Origin: Catenovulum sediminis
GTDB taxonomy: Bacteria; Pseudomonadota; Gammaproteobacteria; Enterobacterales; Alteromonadaceae
DNA length: 64,000 nucleotides
Reading direction: 5' to 3'
Assembly (NCBI RefSeq): GCF_007289895.1
Contig: NZ_CP041660.1
Location: 3,348,001 to 3,412,000 of the forward strand
The notes below the pieces were generated by a model. The model was not told where the DNA came from. It did no database searches and worked only from the letters and a program-made list of their open reading frames with translations. Positions within the stretch are counted from its first letter, which is position 1. Every line of letters starts with the position of its first letter. Of this stretch, positions 22,837-34,117 are shown piece after piece. Both the position numbers and the translations under genes were made by a program.

Positions 22837-25800
22837 TGAATAAAATATATAAACTTACTGTCAAATTTGTCGGCTCAATGCTTAATGTTTTTTTATTACT
22901 ATTGACAGTTTTGCACAGTGCAAATGCAGCTACCCCGTACATCAATGAAATTACCGGCGGTCAAATTCATGATATTGGTTATGATGATGCCGGTAATATG
23001 TATGCAGTTGTTTATAACGAAGGCAATATCATTAATGTATCTGGTCAGAGTTTTGTTGTAACGCAAACCGGTGTTTCATTGGCGAAATTTTCTCCTGCGG
23101 GTGAACTAAGCATATTTCAAGATTTAGGGACTAGCTTCAGGTCAACTGATAGTAATAAAAAACTTAAGTTGCTAGTCAGTAGTCAAGGACTGGAGTTGCT
23201 GAGTTCTAATGCCAGTAACAGTGGGGATTATTTACATCGTTATTCATTTGAGCTTAAACATAGCAAAACGCACTGGTATTCTACCGATGCATCCTATGCG
23301 GCAACAAACTTTGCTATAAACGCCTCTGGTAACCCAATAGAAATAGGCGAAAGCACGGTAAATCAAAATTCTGTTGTTGGAGGCTATAGCCTGACAAAAC
23401 CGACGTTAAAGCTGAGCAATAACAATAAAAAAACCTCAACCTTTGGCGTTAAAAAGCGTTACTACAACGAAAAATCTGTCCCCGATTCTGAGCCAACCTT
23501 ATTCGATGTGCATATTCCGATGCAAGCTGCGGCTGTGTTAACGGATGAGTCGGGTGATATCTATAGTTTTTATGGTACAGAGCAGTTATCACATGGAACA
23601 CAGGCTGTGGGCAACAACAGTCCTGCGATGGATTTGAGCAGTATCGTTAGCAATTTATCTCGGTCTTATAATATTGATAACGGTGGTGATGCATATTCAT
23701 CGATTGGCTGGCATACGATAGTCAAAAATGCATACTCAAATAATTGGCATAATTGTACTAATGTCGACGTGAAAGGCGTACGCCAAGAATTTACGAGCGG
23801 TCATGTCTCATGTATCGCTTGGAACCGCTACCCTTTGCTTAACTCAGGTGATGATGGTCACTATAACCGTGTGGATGGTTTACTAAAATTTCCAGCATCA
23901 GGTGACTATAAATTTGAAATTTCTGATATCGATGACTGGGCAAAGGTTGTCATTGATCGTGATAGTAGTAAACAAGTTGAGGGTAAGATAGGGGCAACAA
24001 AATCAGCAACTTATACGCTAGATGCTGGTTTTCATTTCATTACATTAGAGCACAGAGATACGGAAGGCGGCGGCAAGAGAGTTAGACTGAAAATTTATGA
24101 TAGTAGCGATCAGGTGATTTTTAATAATCTGCTTGAATGGAATGCCAATTCTGCGCAAGACCGTCTATCAGGTTCAATCGCAACCTGGTATTGGCCTAAT
24201 TTTTTACCGGAAAAAGATACTGCTTATTATACAGATGGTAATGCGAAATGGTCAGAAGCTGAAATATCTGGGCTGAACTCTGCATTACGTTCAAATGAAG
24301 CCTTTCGACCGCATGAATACTCAAGCAATAATACTGGCCGTACTTTTATTTCAAAACGCAACAGTAATGGTGATTTAATTAAAATTAAAGCACGCAAGGA
24401 AGAAGTGCCAGTTGATGCAATTTATGCCAACTCGCGCATTTATGTGCTCAGTAAAATGGTTGTTGCCAACAATAGCAGCAATGCCACCTCGCCGGTTAAA
24501 GCAACTGGTTTTAAGCTTTACGCCCTAGATGCAAGCTTAAATCAGGTTGCTAACTCAGAAGCTACCTTTGAATTACAAAACGGTGCTGAATATAAAGGCC
24601 AGGCGATGGCGTTAAATAAAGACAGCAACGGCAATATATATTTGATGGCGACACTGGAAACAGGTGTTACTGCAGATTTTAAAACCGGTTCATCGATTAA
24701 ATTTGGTAACATAACCACTGGCCAGCGTACGTTTTTTGTCAGTAAACTAGACAGCAATCTGAATTGGGTGTGGGTAACTCAGCCGGATGGATTTACCGGT
24801 AGTTTGCCCGCAAATGCTGCAGCAACAGGTGGTTTATCAATACAAGAAACCTCCGGAGAAGTATATGTTAGTGGCTACTTTAAAAACGGTAAGCTGACAT
24901 TAAGAGATAGTAGTGGTGATGATGCAAATTTAATAGCAGGCAACGCCAACAAAAGTTTTGTGATTGCACTGAATAACCAGGGTGAGTGGGCCACGCGAGC
25001 AACGGTTAGTATTGAATCTAAGTATGATAACAATCTTGTTTACCCGGGGGTGGGTAATTTTAGTTATGTAAAAGGTTCAACAGTTGAAGTTAGTGCGCCC
25101 AATCAATATTACATCGACAAAAACGGTCAAGTTTTATATCAGGTCGATTCGTCTGGCAACTTTATTTTAGATGACGCCAATCAGAAAATTCTGGTTTCAG
25201 ATCCAAATGATACGCGAGCCGTCACTCGCTATACCTGTACCGGTTATGACTTGGAAGACCAAGTGGTTAGTGGTCAGGCGTGCCGATACGCATTCACTTT
25301 TAATTCAAATGTGTCCATTAAATTTAATTGGAAGGTTGAACATTTATTAGACTTAAAAACTAATATAACCACGCTAGGCGATTATACCCTAGCGCAGCCT
25401 AACCCTCAGCCAACGATTGGTCGTCATTGGATTGAAGAAGGTGAACAGCTAACCTTACAAGTAAATGGTGCGGTGGTTGATACAAGCAACAATAATAAGC
25501 GTGTTTTACTGAATGATATTGGTGTAAAGGTGCTGGATAACCGTAAGTCATATAGCCCCTTTACCGATTCAGGTGCATCGGTCACCTTTGTCGGTGACAG
25601 AATAGGTACACCTAGAATAGATTTGCCGAATATGGAAAAAGCGGTATTTGACGGCGATTTCACCATAGAGTTTTGGGTTAATCCCCATGAAAACAGTACT
25701 TTATACGGTAACCGAGTGTTGGAGATTTCAGCAAGCACTGGGGCTAACGGTTCTTTCGCCAATAATTTAATACTCGGGTTGAATGGCAGTGATAAAAAAC

Positions 25801-28800
25801 CAGAATTTTACATTTTAAACTCTGAGCTAGATCCTAAAGATCATTTTCCACGGGTTTTGGCGACACAGTCATTGACGGATAATGAGTGGCAGCACATCGC
25901 ATTAACCTATGATCGCAGTGAAACCACAGCTACTTTTTACATCAATGGTCAGTTTGCCGGCGCTAGGTATGATATGCCATTACCACGCTCAATCGATCGA
26001 GACTTGAGCTATTTGGGCAATACCTTATGGTATGATGCTTTAAATAAATACACTAAAAACTTCTCTATTGATGAATTTAGAGTTTGGCGTGAAGCGCGCA
26101 GCCAAACTCAAATTCGCAATAATATGAATCATGCTTTTAGCAGCAGGCAAGCGAATTTAGAATATTATTTAAAATTTGATGAAGCGAAAAACCCTTTAGC
26201 CAGCACACTGGCAAATAATACCGAGTCAGCCAGTGTGATTGGTTTAAATTCTGGGGCTGAGTTCATCTCTTCTGATGTCTCCCTTCCATTGGATTTTATA
26301 CCCGGTGACCAACGTCAACAGCCGCTGAGCTTAAACTTTAATGCGCCTCTGCAAGTTACCTACAATTGGCAAACTCAATATGCAATCGATCTTAATACGA
26401 CAGCTTCAAAATACGAAGATTTAGTCCGTATTCAAACCTTACAATCGGGTAAAGTGGTTAGGTTAGAACAAAATGCTGGCAAATATTGGGTCGATGAATT
26501 TGAACATGTTCGCTTGTTAATGCCAGCAGCCAGTGGTTTAAATCAATTAAAAGGTTGGTTGTATGGCAGAGGTTTGCCAAACGGTTTAGCTGAATCTGGT
26601 GATTTAAGCAAGTTAAATAACAACACCACAGTGATTGACGGAAAAACTTATTATTTTATTGATATTGATAATTTGAGTAATGCGGTTTCACTTGCGTGGG
26701 AAATGGAAATTCTAACGTTAAAAGCAAATTACAATATTGGTTCAGCAGTCAGTTTGGCTGAGATAATCGAGCATAATTTAACGGACGCTAAAATTGGCAG
26801 TGCAGTCAGTCAGCTCAAACAAACGTTAACCTCAAATGGACGACTCAATGTTGCACCTTTCAATGGCTTTATCATCAGTGGTAATGCAGATACGTATCAG
26901 GATATGTACCTGTGGGCCGATTACGAAGATAAAATCTATCCACTAATTCCCGGAAAATATAGTTTAGAATGGTCGGTAAACGAACCCGTACAAGGGGGGA
27001 GTGCCGAAACATTTCGTGTTGAAATTACCTCTAATTGGCCAGTTGCATCTCATTATGATTATGTCATTGATACCCCCGCAGTGTGGTTAGACCGGAGTAT
27101 TTTGGATACCTGGGCGTTCGTTAAACTGGCATATACTGAAGTTGAAAGTAATAACAGCATTGTTGAGGTTGATAAATTTATTTTTGAAAGCAGCAGTGAT
27201 CCTGTGCCAAAGACCAGTGAAGTTAATAAAAAATCAACGTTAGTTTTCACTTGTTCAGATAAAAATTTGGCTGCTGGCGAAACAGCCAGTCCGGCGATTG
27301 GCGATATCAATAATGAGCCAGTCTGTGTTCGGGTTGTTTCTTTGATTAGCCAATCGATGGTGCACTCAAATGCTTCGGCGCCAATTGGTGATGTGCTTGT
27401 CGATAGTGAACATACAGCGCCGCACAGTGGCTATATTGAAAATGATCTGGCAAGGTATAATTCAAATATTTACCAGCCTGAACTTTTAACCGGACCTATC
27501 ATCCCGGTCAATAAAAACTTTATCAGTGGCAACCCAGAACATTTATTTGAAGTATTTTGGTACAAAAATTACCAGTACGAAAATGTTTATGAAGCCGTAT
27601 ATTGGCCATTTAAAAAGGTTCGTTATGATATTCGCTGGCCAGAAAAACTAAATGGCAATGACGACCCTCAAGCATTACAGCGTATTGTTATAGCCAGTCG
27701 GGTTGGTTCTGATGGTAAAGACGGCTTGCGTATTGCGGAGCAGGAAAAGTTTGCGCCGACTAAATTTGAAGATGTAAGCATATACAATCAACCAAACCCA
27801 GCGTTAGCTGGCTTTAATCCGAATGAAGAACACGCATTAATTGAAGCTTCATACAGATATCGCACTGAATCGCCAAGACCACCGGCTGCATTTGCATTAA
27901 GAAACGATTTAAATGTAACAACAGCAGACGAATCCTATACTTCGCATCCATACGTGTTAGTGCAATACAAAGATAATTCATTCACACCTGCAGCTTACCG
28001 AATGAAAGTTTATAAGGTTGAGATGGAAGATCCGGCAACTTTTCACAGTGCAAATCAAGCGTCTGGTAATGAAAGTTTAGACAAACAACTCAAGACATTA
28101 ACGGCTGGTTTAACCGCGACCTATTTCGCCGAACCGTCGTTGAGCAATGCCATTCATCGGGGTACGGTCAGTCGTTTAAATATCACAACCGAACAGCTCG
28201 ATAGCGCGGTACCAAACGACAAAGTGGGTGTGCGATATGAAGGGGTGATTATTGGGCAGCAATCAGGCGATCACTTGTTTAATTTAGAATATGACGATCG
28301 TATTCGTTTATGGATTGACGATGAGTTATTGGTTGACGATTGGAATAATGGCGGAGTGCGGAGCAAAGTCTTCAATAAGACCTTAAACCAAAATCAAGTT
28401 TATAAGCTTAAAGTTGAATATTACGATGACACTTCCAATACTCAACTGAGTTTATCCTGGCGTTTGCCAAGTGAAACCACATTGCAAACGATACCCTCTA
28501 GCGTGATGAAATCACATGCGCTTACAACACAACAAGGTTTTATTGCCAGCTACTTTAACAATAAAACCTTGTCTGGAAATCCCACTAGTGTAGAGCGTGT
28601 TCAAAACATAGGTTTCTCCACGGGTGGCAGTATCGGGCACGGCTTAGGCCATGATAATTTTTCAGTTCGTTATACCGGACAGATTGTACCTGAAGTTTCT
28701 GGCGAATATACCTTGGTAGCGCGTGCGGACGACGGTGTCAATTTGTGGTTAGACGGTAAACAGGTTATATCTTCATGGATTGATTCAGGGCCATTTGACC

Positions 28801-31800
28801 GTAAATATAAAGTTAGCCTAGAAGCGAATACAGCCTATGATATTCGATTGGAATATTACGAACACGGCGGTGGTGCAGAACTGTTTTTTAGATGGATTAA
28901 ACCGTCACAAACGGCTCAGAACTTAGTTCAGGGTACAGAGGTGGTTAGTGCCAGCCTAGATGTTTTACCGGCTATTGAAATTACAACTGGCTCATCTGTT
29001 TCAGGTGGAAGTGCAGAAGAACAGCAGGCTTACACCTTTACTTATCCAATGAAAGCCGGTGAGCCTGTCGTTGCGCCTTATCCGCTTAATGTTGTGCAAG
29101 GTGTGCAAATACCGGGTTTAAACTGGGGGCATCAAGGGAGTACACCTGCACAAAATGTGTATTGGGAAGATCATAAAGGGCAGGCGTGGGCGATATCCGG
29201 TGGTGGCCGATTGTTTAGTTACCAGTGGTATCCAATGCAACCCGATTTTTGGTGGCCTGCGGATACACAATTGTGCTTTGATAAGAGTCAACCAGCCGAT
29301 TTTAAAGGTCGTAAAATATCAACGAAAAACGACGTTAATCTAACTTGCCAAGCGGTTGCCGATGGCACCTTATTACCGTTTTCTCAAGTAGTTGAAGGTG
29401 AAAATCGAGAAATAGCGATTAGCTTCGACACCAGTTGGCCGCAAGAGCTGCCGATTTTAAAAGCAGGTGAAACCTTAACCTATTCTGGCGGTGAAGCCGA
29501 AGAGGATGGAATTGCTGAAAATGGGTTGCCCGGCGTTTTAGCTTTTGCTGCGGGTCAGATTATATATGACGATGTAAACAAACTAATGGGGCTAAACGCA
29601 GGTTATAGCTCGGACAAACGCTATTCTGCTCGACTTGCACAAGTGCTTGAAAAGCGCACTGTGAAATGGCCGACTGGGGGGACTGAGTTCAGTAAAATTC
29701 CTGAATTTGACTTGTCCCAGAAAATGGTTAAACAAGAGCGAGGTTTGTATTATTTCACTGATTTGCCTGCACATTTACAAAACCGTATATATTATGATCC
29801 ACTGACTAAAGAATTAGCGGTGCAAGGTTTTCTTGACGGAAAAACTTTGGGCGACGATACCTTAACGGCGGCACCCGGCGCGATTTATTCATTGTTGCCT
29901 AATATCCTCACCAGTGAAGAAGTGGCGGTTGTTAAATCACTAACAGACAATGCAACGTTCGCTCAGGTTGTCGATCAACTGTATGCATTATCCCGTAATC
30001 CATCAAAGCTGACGGGTATAGACTATGGCATCGGAATTGAGGTCGCACAAAATCCGGAAGGGAGTTTAAAAACTGATACCTATATCCATACGGCAAGTTT
30101 GGGTAGTGGACTCGCGTTAATGCCAAGCGCAGCAATGTTAGATCCCAACTCTAATGCACCTGATATCACCTATGTAACGGTTGCAGAAAATAACCATGCA
30201 GATTTAGGGAGCGCGCCGGTAGCTTTACATATTGTGAAACTGGTTAAAGCCAATAAGTTTAGAGGTGAAATAGATGTTTTGATGCCACCTAATGTGTTTG
30301 ATGAAAAAGTGGTTTTAAGACATACAGCTGACTTTGGCGCAAATGGCACCGATATGGTGTACGAATGGAAATATCGCGCGGACGATGGTTTAGAAAAAGC
30401 ACCGCCAGATCAAGCTCCGAGCGATTGGAAACCCTTTTCTTTACCTAATAATGGTTTAGGCCAAAATCAGATTGCATTGCAAGGCGCGACCGCGGCGTTG
30501 TTAGCCGATAATTTGTTTTTCACCCGATATCGCCACAAAGACTGTCAGCCTTCCAATAATGCCGATTGTTGGTCAGATTGGGCGGGGGCTGCGAACAATA
30601 ATCCGGCAAAAAATGTTTATAAAGCACAGTTGTCTGAGGGCTGGGTAAAACGTGTTATTGACAGAGTAAATCTGTTCGAAGCGCGCATCAGTGATTTTTA
30701 TAGTAGTGACAGCCCGGCAACGTACTCCAGTATGTTGCAACAAGCAGGACAAAGATATAACGGGGCGGTGGCGTTAAATGCTGATCAAGATGTTATAGAG
30801 AACGTAGGTTTAATTCAGCTTTATCAAACCGTTTTAGAACGGGCTAAGCTGTTGAGTATAGAAGCTTCACAACCCACTTCTAACTCAAGTGTTAATAACG
30901 CCCTGCAATTAGCGGCGACACGGTTGGCTCAGTTGTATACCTTGCTGGCCAATGAAGCTTATGTCGACGCGCTTGATCCGTCTATTGGTTTCACGACAGA
31001 AAGTGAGGCTTATGGCAGTGTTGCACCGAGTATTTTTACTTTCAAAAATCAAATGCCTTCTTTACTGCAGGAGGAGTTAAGTTTATTAAGGGGACGCTCA
31101 GAATTTGGTGCGAGTCCGGCATTTAATCGTCTGATTTGGAATTTCACCATTGGTGACGGAGAGGTTGCGTATGCGCTGAATTACAATATTAAAGATGTTG
31201 ATGGAAGTGGTTTGGTTGACGAAGATGACGCCCGGGTTTTATATCCACAGGGTCATGGCGACGCATGGGGCCACTACACAATGGCATTAAGGTATTATTA
31301 TGACTTGATGCAAAATGGTAATTTCAAGTGGACACCGAGAGGCGAAAAAGTCCTTATTGATGGTGTGACAGTTGATGTTGATTTTCAGGACGAACAACGT
31401 TTTGCCGAAATAGCCGCTGCGCGCGCAAAAACGGGTCGCGATATTGTTGATATGACATATAGAGCAAGTTATGTTGAAGATGAAAATGGTCAGTGGCAAG
31501 GTTATAAAGACAGAAATACTGAACGTTCATGGGGCGTTTCTGAATGGGCTCAGCGCGCATCAACGGGTGCTTATTTCGATTGGTTAATGGCCAACAATAT
31601 GTTGCCAGCGAAAGACAGTGATTATACCGACAGCGCCGACATCCGAAAAGTTGATCGCAGCACGGTACCGGAAATTCAGCAAATCTCCAGTCAGGCGCAA
31701 AATATCTATGCATTAGCAGCATCGGCTGATAAAGGACAAAACCCGTTAGGCGTCGCGCCTGATATAGTGCCTTTTGATGTTGATCCTGTGCGTGTTGATC

Positions 31801-34115
31801 GTAATTATAATAATCCCGCGACACATTTTGAGCAGGTCGCAGAGCGAGCAGAACAGGCTTTGGAAAATGCCTTTAAGGTTTATGATTACGCGAATGTGCA
31901 AAAGAACCGGATCAGAGAAGTTGCTGATACCGCGCAAGACATGTTGCAACAAGCGCAAGATCAAGATCGTGATTTCAAAAGTCGCTTAATTGAAATCTTT
32001 GGCACACCCTATGAAGGTACCATTGGTAGCGGCAAGGTGTATGCGCCGGGTTACGATGGTCCTGATCTTTATTTCTATCAATATGTTGATGTGACTGATA
32101 TCACAAACGAAGTTGCACCAGTGGCGAATAGCAATGGTCAAACCTTTGATAACGTATTAACAGGTCATTTTAAGAGCCGCACCACTTCAATAGGTGATAT
32201 ATCCGATATTGATGCGGTTAACTCAGTGGTTGCATCTAATGCGATACAAATTGAATACCCAGTGACCGCGGGTACATATGGTTTTGATGCACCTGCTTCT
32301 TGGGGCATTCGACGGGCTCCCGGAAAACTCCAGGAAGCGCTGTCTGAAATATTGGTCGCTCAAGCTAACTTTAATCAAGCCGCTGACCAATATGATGATT
32401 TGATACAGGATATGGAGTTTCAAGTAGGGCAGATTTATGCACAAAAAGCATTTCAGGATAATGTGATTAACGTTCGCAATGAGGCCATTGATGACACTTT
32501 AACATTTAATGCCGTTATTGGGACTTTGAAAACCACGCAGAGTGCAATGAATGAAACGCGAGATTTTTTGCGGCATACTTCAGCCTTGGCTGCCGATGCG
32601 TTGCCTAAAAGTGCCGGTTTATCGGTTGATGTAGGCGCGCCTGGACGGGCTGCGATTTATGCTTCATGGGCGATAGCTGATCCTATTTTATCTGTTGCAA
32701 ACATAGCCGCTGAAGGCGCAATTGTGGCAACTGAATCGGAAAAAGAACTTAAAGCAATGGAACATGAGCTAGAGATCGAAAAAGCTGGCTATGATTTTGA
32801 AACGCAGCAACAACTGAGAGAGGTGGAATACAGCTTAACCACACAAGAACCCTACCTTAGAGTTGAAATGTATAAAAAGCGTGAAATTTTGCGTCAGGCC
32901 GGTGAAAAGTATCGCACGGTGCTCGCTGAAGGTTTACGTTTATTAGAAGAGCGGGAAGCCTTAAATAAACGTATCGCTGCGAAAGCGCAGGGCGAGCGTT
33001 ATAAGGATATGACGTTCAGAATGGGTCAATATGAAGCACTGCAAAAATATCGTGCCGCATTTGATTTGGCATCCCGTTATATTTATATGGCAGCGCGTGT
33101 CTATGACTACGAAACCAATTTATCTGAAAACGATCCGGCCTCTGCCAAACATATGTTATCGCAAATCGTTAAAGAGCGAACATTGGGTGAACAAAGTCTA
33201 AACGGTGCTGTTAGTGGGCAAGGTGGTTTAAGCGAGATATTATCAACCCTTAAAATCAATTTTGATGTGTTGAAAACACAAATGGGCTTTAATAACCCAC
33301 AAACCGAGTCGGGGCGTTTTTCACTGCGTCATGGGCTGTTTAGAATTGCCAACGATGATAACTCAACGGAAGACGATAAGCTTTGGCGTAATACACTGGC
33401 AAAATATAAACAAAATAATCTGTGGGATGTGCCTGAATTCAGACGTTTTGCGCGTAATTTTGCACCGGAAAGTGCTGGCGTACAACCTGGGTTAGTGATT
33501 CCATTCTCCTCAACAATTGAGTTTGGTAAAAACTTCTTCGGTTGGCCGTTATCTGGCGGTGATTTTGCCTACGATGCAAGCAACTTTGCCACCAAAGTCA
33601 GATCGGTCGGTGTTTGGTTTGATAACTATAACAATGCGGCGTTATCAACCACACCACGTGTGTATTTAATACCGGTAGGAATGGACATTATGTATGTGCC
33701 GGACAGTGTTGAACTAGATACTCGAGAATGGAGTGTTATTGATCAGGTGATACCTGTGCCATTACCTGCAAGGGATAGTGACTTAAATAATTCAGCGTGG
33801 ATACCCAGTGCGGATAGTTTAAGTGGATCTTTTGATAAAATAAGACGCCACTCAAGCTTCCGCGCCTATCATGATTCCGGTTCTTTTAACGAAACAGATA
33901 TGACCTATAGCAGTCGACTCATTGGCCGCTCAGTATGGAACACCAAATGGTTGCTGATTATTCCGGGCGGCACATTCCTCGCTGATTCGGAAGATGGTAT
34001 GGATACTTTTATTTATGGCCAGAAAATTCCCGGACAAAATACGGTGTTACGCGATGGTAATGGTGTCACGGATATCAAACTATTTTTCCAAACTTATTCT
34101 TACTCAGGAAACTAA
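22836..34115 (+). CDS. Giant exported LamG/PA14 protein with long helical C-terminal region (3759 residues)
   Basis: Intact. It starts on the TAATG overlap with the previous stop. Signal peptide about 1-31 (LLLLTVLHSANA). Regions in order: a beta-propeller-like N-terminus with AGNMYAV / NGNIYLMA segments; a PA14-like domain (about 285-430); a LamG domain (about 935-1110, FTIEFWVNP, IDEFRVW); unassigned beta regions; two PA14 domains (about 1755-1895, YDDRIRLWIDD; about 1900-2040, ADDGVNLWLDG); and a large unassigned region with an EF-like loop (DVDGSGLVDEDD, about 2787). Then come long charged helices probably forming coiled coils (about 2990-3050 and 3305-3400, e.g. LRQAGEKYRTVLAEGLRLLEE) and a compact C-terminal domain ending FFQTYSYSGN. 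The C-terminal third matches no family I can name. The layout of stalk-like helices plus a terminal domain suggests a structural or delivery machine (inference). Confidence 0.8.
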   Translation: MNKIYKLTVKFVGSMLNVFLLLLTVLHSANAATPYINEITGGQIHDIGYDDAGNMYAVVYNEGNIINVSGQSFVVTQTGVSLAKFSPAGELSIFQDLGTSFRSTDSNKKLKLLVSSQGLELLSSNASNSGDYLHRYSFELKHSKTHWYSTDASYAATNFAINASGNPIEIGESTVNQNSVVGGYSLTKPTLKLSNNNKKTSTFGVKKRYYNEKSVPDSEPTLFDVHIPMQAAAVLTDESGDIYSFYGTEQLSHGTQAVGNNSPAMDLSSIVSNLSRSYNIDNGGDAYSSIGWHTIVKNAYSNNWHNCTNVDVKGVRQEFTSGHVSCIAWNRYPLLNSGDDGHYNRVDGLLKFPASGDYKFEISDIDDWAKVVIDRDSSKQVEGKIGATKSATYTLDAGFHFITLEHRDTEGGGKRVRLKIYDSSDQVIFNNLLEWNANSAQDRLSGSIATWYWPNFLPEKDTAYYTDGNAKWSEAEISGLNSALRSNEAFRPHEYSSNNTGRTFISKRNSNGDLIKIKARKEEVPVDAIYANSRIYVLSKMVVANNSSNATSPVKATGFKLYALDASLNQVANSEATFELQNGAEYKGQAMALNKDSNGNIYLMATLETGVTADFKTGSSIKFGNITTGQRTFFVSKLDSNLNWVWVTQPDGFTGSLPANAAATGGLSIQETSGEVYVSGYFKNGKLTLRDSSGDDANLIAGNANKSFVIALNNQGEWATRATVSIESKYDNNLVYPGVGNFSYVKGSTVEVSAPNQYYIDKNGQVLYQVDSSGNFILDDANQKILVSDPNDTRAVTRYTCTGYDLEDQVVSGQACRYAFTFNSNVSIKFNWKVEHLLDLKTNITTLGDYTLAQPNPQPTIGRHWIEEGEQLTLQVNGAVVDTSNNNKRVLLNDIGVKVLDNRKSYSPFTDSGASVTFVGDRIGTPRIDLPNMEKAVFDGDFTIEFWVNPHENSTLYGNRVLEISASTGANGSFANNLILGLNGSDKKPEFYILNSELDPKDHFPRVLATQSLTDNEWQHIALTYDRSETTATFYINGQFAGARYDMPLPRSIDRDLSYLGNTLWYDALNKYTKNFSIDEFRVWREARSQTQIRNNMNHAFSSRQANLEYYLKFDEAKNPLASTLANNTESASVIGLNSGAEFISSDVSLPLDFIPGDQRQQPLSLNFNAPLQVTYNWQTQYAIDLNTTASKYEDLVRIQTLQSGKVVRLEQNAGKYWVDEFEHVRLLMPAASGLNQLKGWLYGRGLPNGLAESGDLSKLNNNTTVIDGKTYYFIDIDNLSNAVSLAWEMEILTLKANYNIGSAVSLAEIIEHNLTDAKIGSAVSQLKQTLTSNGRLNVAPFNGFIISGNADTYQDMYLWADYEDKIYPLIPGKYSLEWSVNEPVQGGSAETFRVEITSNWPVASHYDYVIDTPAVWLDRSILDTWAFVKLAYTEVESNNSIVEVDKFIFESSSDPVPKTSEVNKKSTLVFTCSDKNLAAGETASPAIGDINNEPVCVRVVSLISQSMVHSNASAPIGDVLVDSEHTAPHSGYIENDLARYNSNIYQPELLTGPIIPVNKNFISGNPEHLFEVFWYKNYQYENVYEAVYWPFKKVRYDIRWPEKLNGNDDPQALQRIVIASRVGSDGKDGLRIAEQEKFAPTKFEDVSIYNQPNPALAGFNPNEEHALIEASYRYRTESPRPPAAFALRNDLNVTTADESYTSHPYVLVQYKDNSFTPAAYRMKVYKVEMEDPATFHSANQASGNESLDKQLKTLTAGLTATYFAEPSLSNAIHRGTVSRLNITTEQLDSAVPNDKVGVRYEGVIIGQQSGDHLFNLEYDDRIRLWIDDELLVDDWNNGGVRSKVFNKTLNQNQVYKLKVEYYDDTSNTQLSLSWRLPSETTLQTIPSSVMKSHALTTQQGFIASYFNNKTLSGNPTSVERVQNIGFSTGGSIGHGLGHDNFSVRYTGQIVPEVSGEYTLVARADDGVNLWLDGKQVISSWIDSGPFDRKYKVSLEANTAYDIRLEYYEHGGGAELFFRWIKPSQTAQNLVQGTEVVSASLDVLPAIEITTGSSVSGGSAEEQQAYTFTYPMKAGEPVVAPYPLNVVQGVQIPGLNWGHQGSTPAQNVYWEDHKGQAWAISGGGRLFSYQWYPMQPDFWWPADTQLCFDKSQPADFKGRKISTKNDVNLTCQAVADGTLLPFSQVVEGENREIAISFDTSWPQELPILKAGETLTYSGGEAEEDGIAENGLPGVLAFAAGQIIYDDVNKLMGLNAGYSSDKRYSARLAQVLEKRTVKWPTGGTEFSKIPEFDLSQKMVKQERGLYYFTDLPAHLQNRIYYDPLTKELAVQGFLDGKTLGDDTLTAAPGAIYSLLPNILTSEEVAVVKSLTDNATFAQVVDQLYALSRNPSKLTGIDYGIGIEVAQNPEGSLKTDTYIHTASLGSGLALMPSAAMLDPNSNAPDITYVTVAENNHADLGSAPVALHIVKLVKANKFRGEIDVLMPPNVFDEKVVLRHTADFGANGTDMVYEWKYRADDGLEKAPPDQAPSDWKPFSLPNNGLGQNQIALQGATAALLADNLFFTRYRHKDCQPSNNADCWSDWAGAANNNPAKNVYKAQLSEGWVKRVIDRVNLFEARISDFYSSDSPATYSSMLQQAGQRYNGAVALNADQDVIENVGLIQLYQTVLERAKLLSIEASQPTSNSSVNNALQLAATRLAQLYTLLANEAYVDALDPSIGFTTESEAYGSVAPSIFTFKNQMPSLLQEELSLLRGRSEFGASPAFNRLIWNFTIGDGEVAYALNYNIKDVDGSGLVDEDDARVLYPQGHGDAWGHYTMALRYYYDLMQNGNFKWTPRGEKVLIDGVTVDVDFQDEQRFAEIAAARAKTGRDIVDMTYRASYVEDENGQWQGYKDRNTERSWGVSEWAQRASTGAYFDWLMANNMLPAKDSDYTDSADIRKVDRSTVPEIQQISSQAQNIYALAASADKGQNPLGVAPDIVPFDVDPVRVDRNYNNPATHFEQVAERAEQALENAFKVYDYANVQKNRIREVADTAQDMLQQAQDQDRDFKSRLIEIFGTPYEGTIGSGKVYAPGYDGPDLYFYQYVDVTDITNEVAPVANSNGQTFDNVLTGHFKSRTTSIGDISDIDAVNSVVASNAIQIEYPVTAGTYGFDAPASWGIRRAPGKLQEALSEILVAQANFNQAADQYDDLIQDMEFQVGQIYAQKAFQDNVINVRNEAIDDTLTFNAVIGTLKTTQSAMNETRDFLRHTSALAADALPKSAGLSVDVGAPGRAAIYASWAIADPILSVANIAAEGAIVATESEKELKAMEHELEIEKAGYDFETQQQLREVEYSLTTQEPYLRVEMYKKREILRQAGEKYRTVLAEGLRLLEEREALNKRIAAKAQGERYKDMTFRMGQYEALQKYRAAFDLASRYIYMAARVYDYETNLSENDPASAKHMLSQIVKERTLGEQSLNGAVSGQGGLSEILSTLKINFDVLKTQMGFNNPQTESGRFSLRHGLFRIANDDNSTEDDKLWRNTLAKYKQNNLWDVPEFRRFARNFAPESAGVQPGLVIPFSSTIEFGKNFFGWPLSGGDFAYDASNFATKVRSVGVWFDNYNNAALSTTPRVYLIPVGMDIMYVPDSVELDTREWSVIDQVIPVPLPARDSDLNNSAWIPSADSLSGSFDKIRRHSSFRAYHDSGSFNETDMTYSSRLIGRSVWNTKWLLIIPGGTFLADSEDGMDTFIYGQKIPGQNTVLRDGNGVTDIKLFFQTYSYSGN

Positions 34116-34117
34116 TT

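Noticed and set aside
31354..31824. Minus-strand open frame of 156 residues inside the 3759-residue gene
   Set aside because: It is a shadow frame opposite strong coding sequence, with His/Gln/Arg-rich, low-quality composition, no ribosome site and no family resemblance.
32700..34115. Tc-toxin A subunit
   Set aside because: The order of coiled coil then terminal domain is suggestive, but no specific Tc motif could be identified and no TcB/TcC gene is present.
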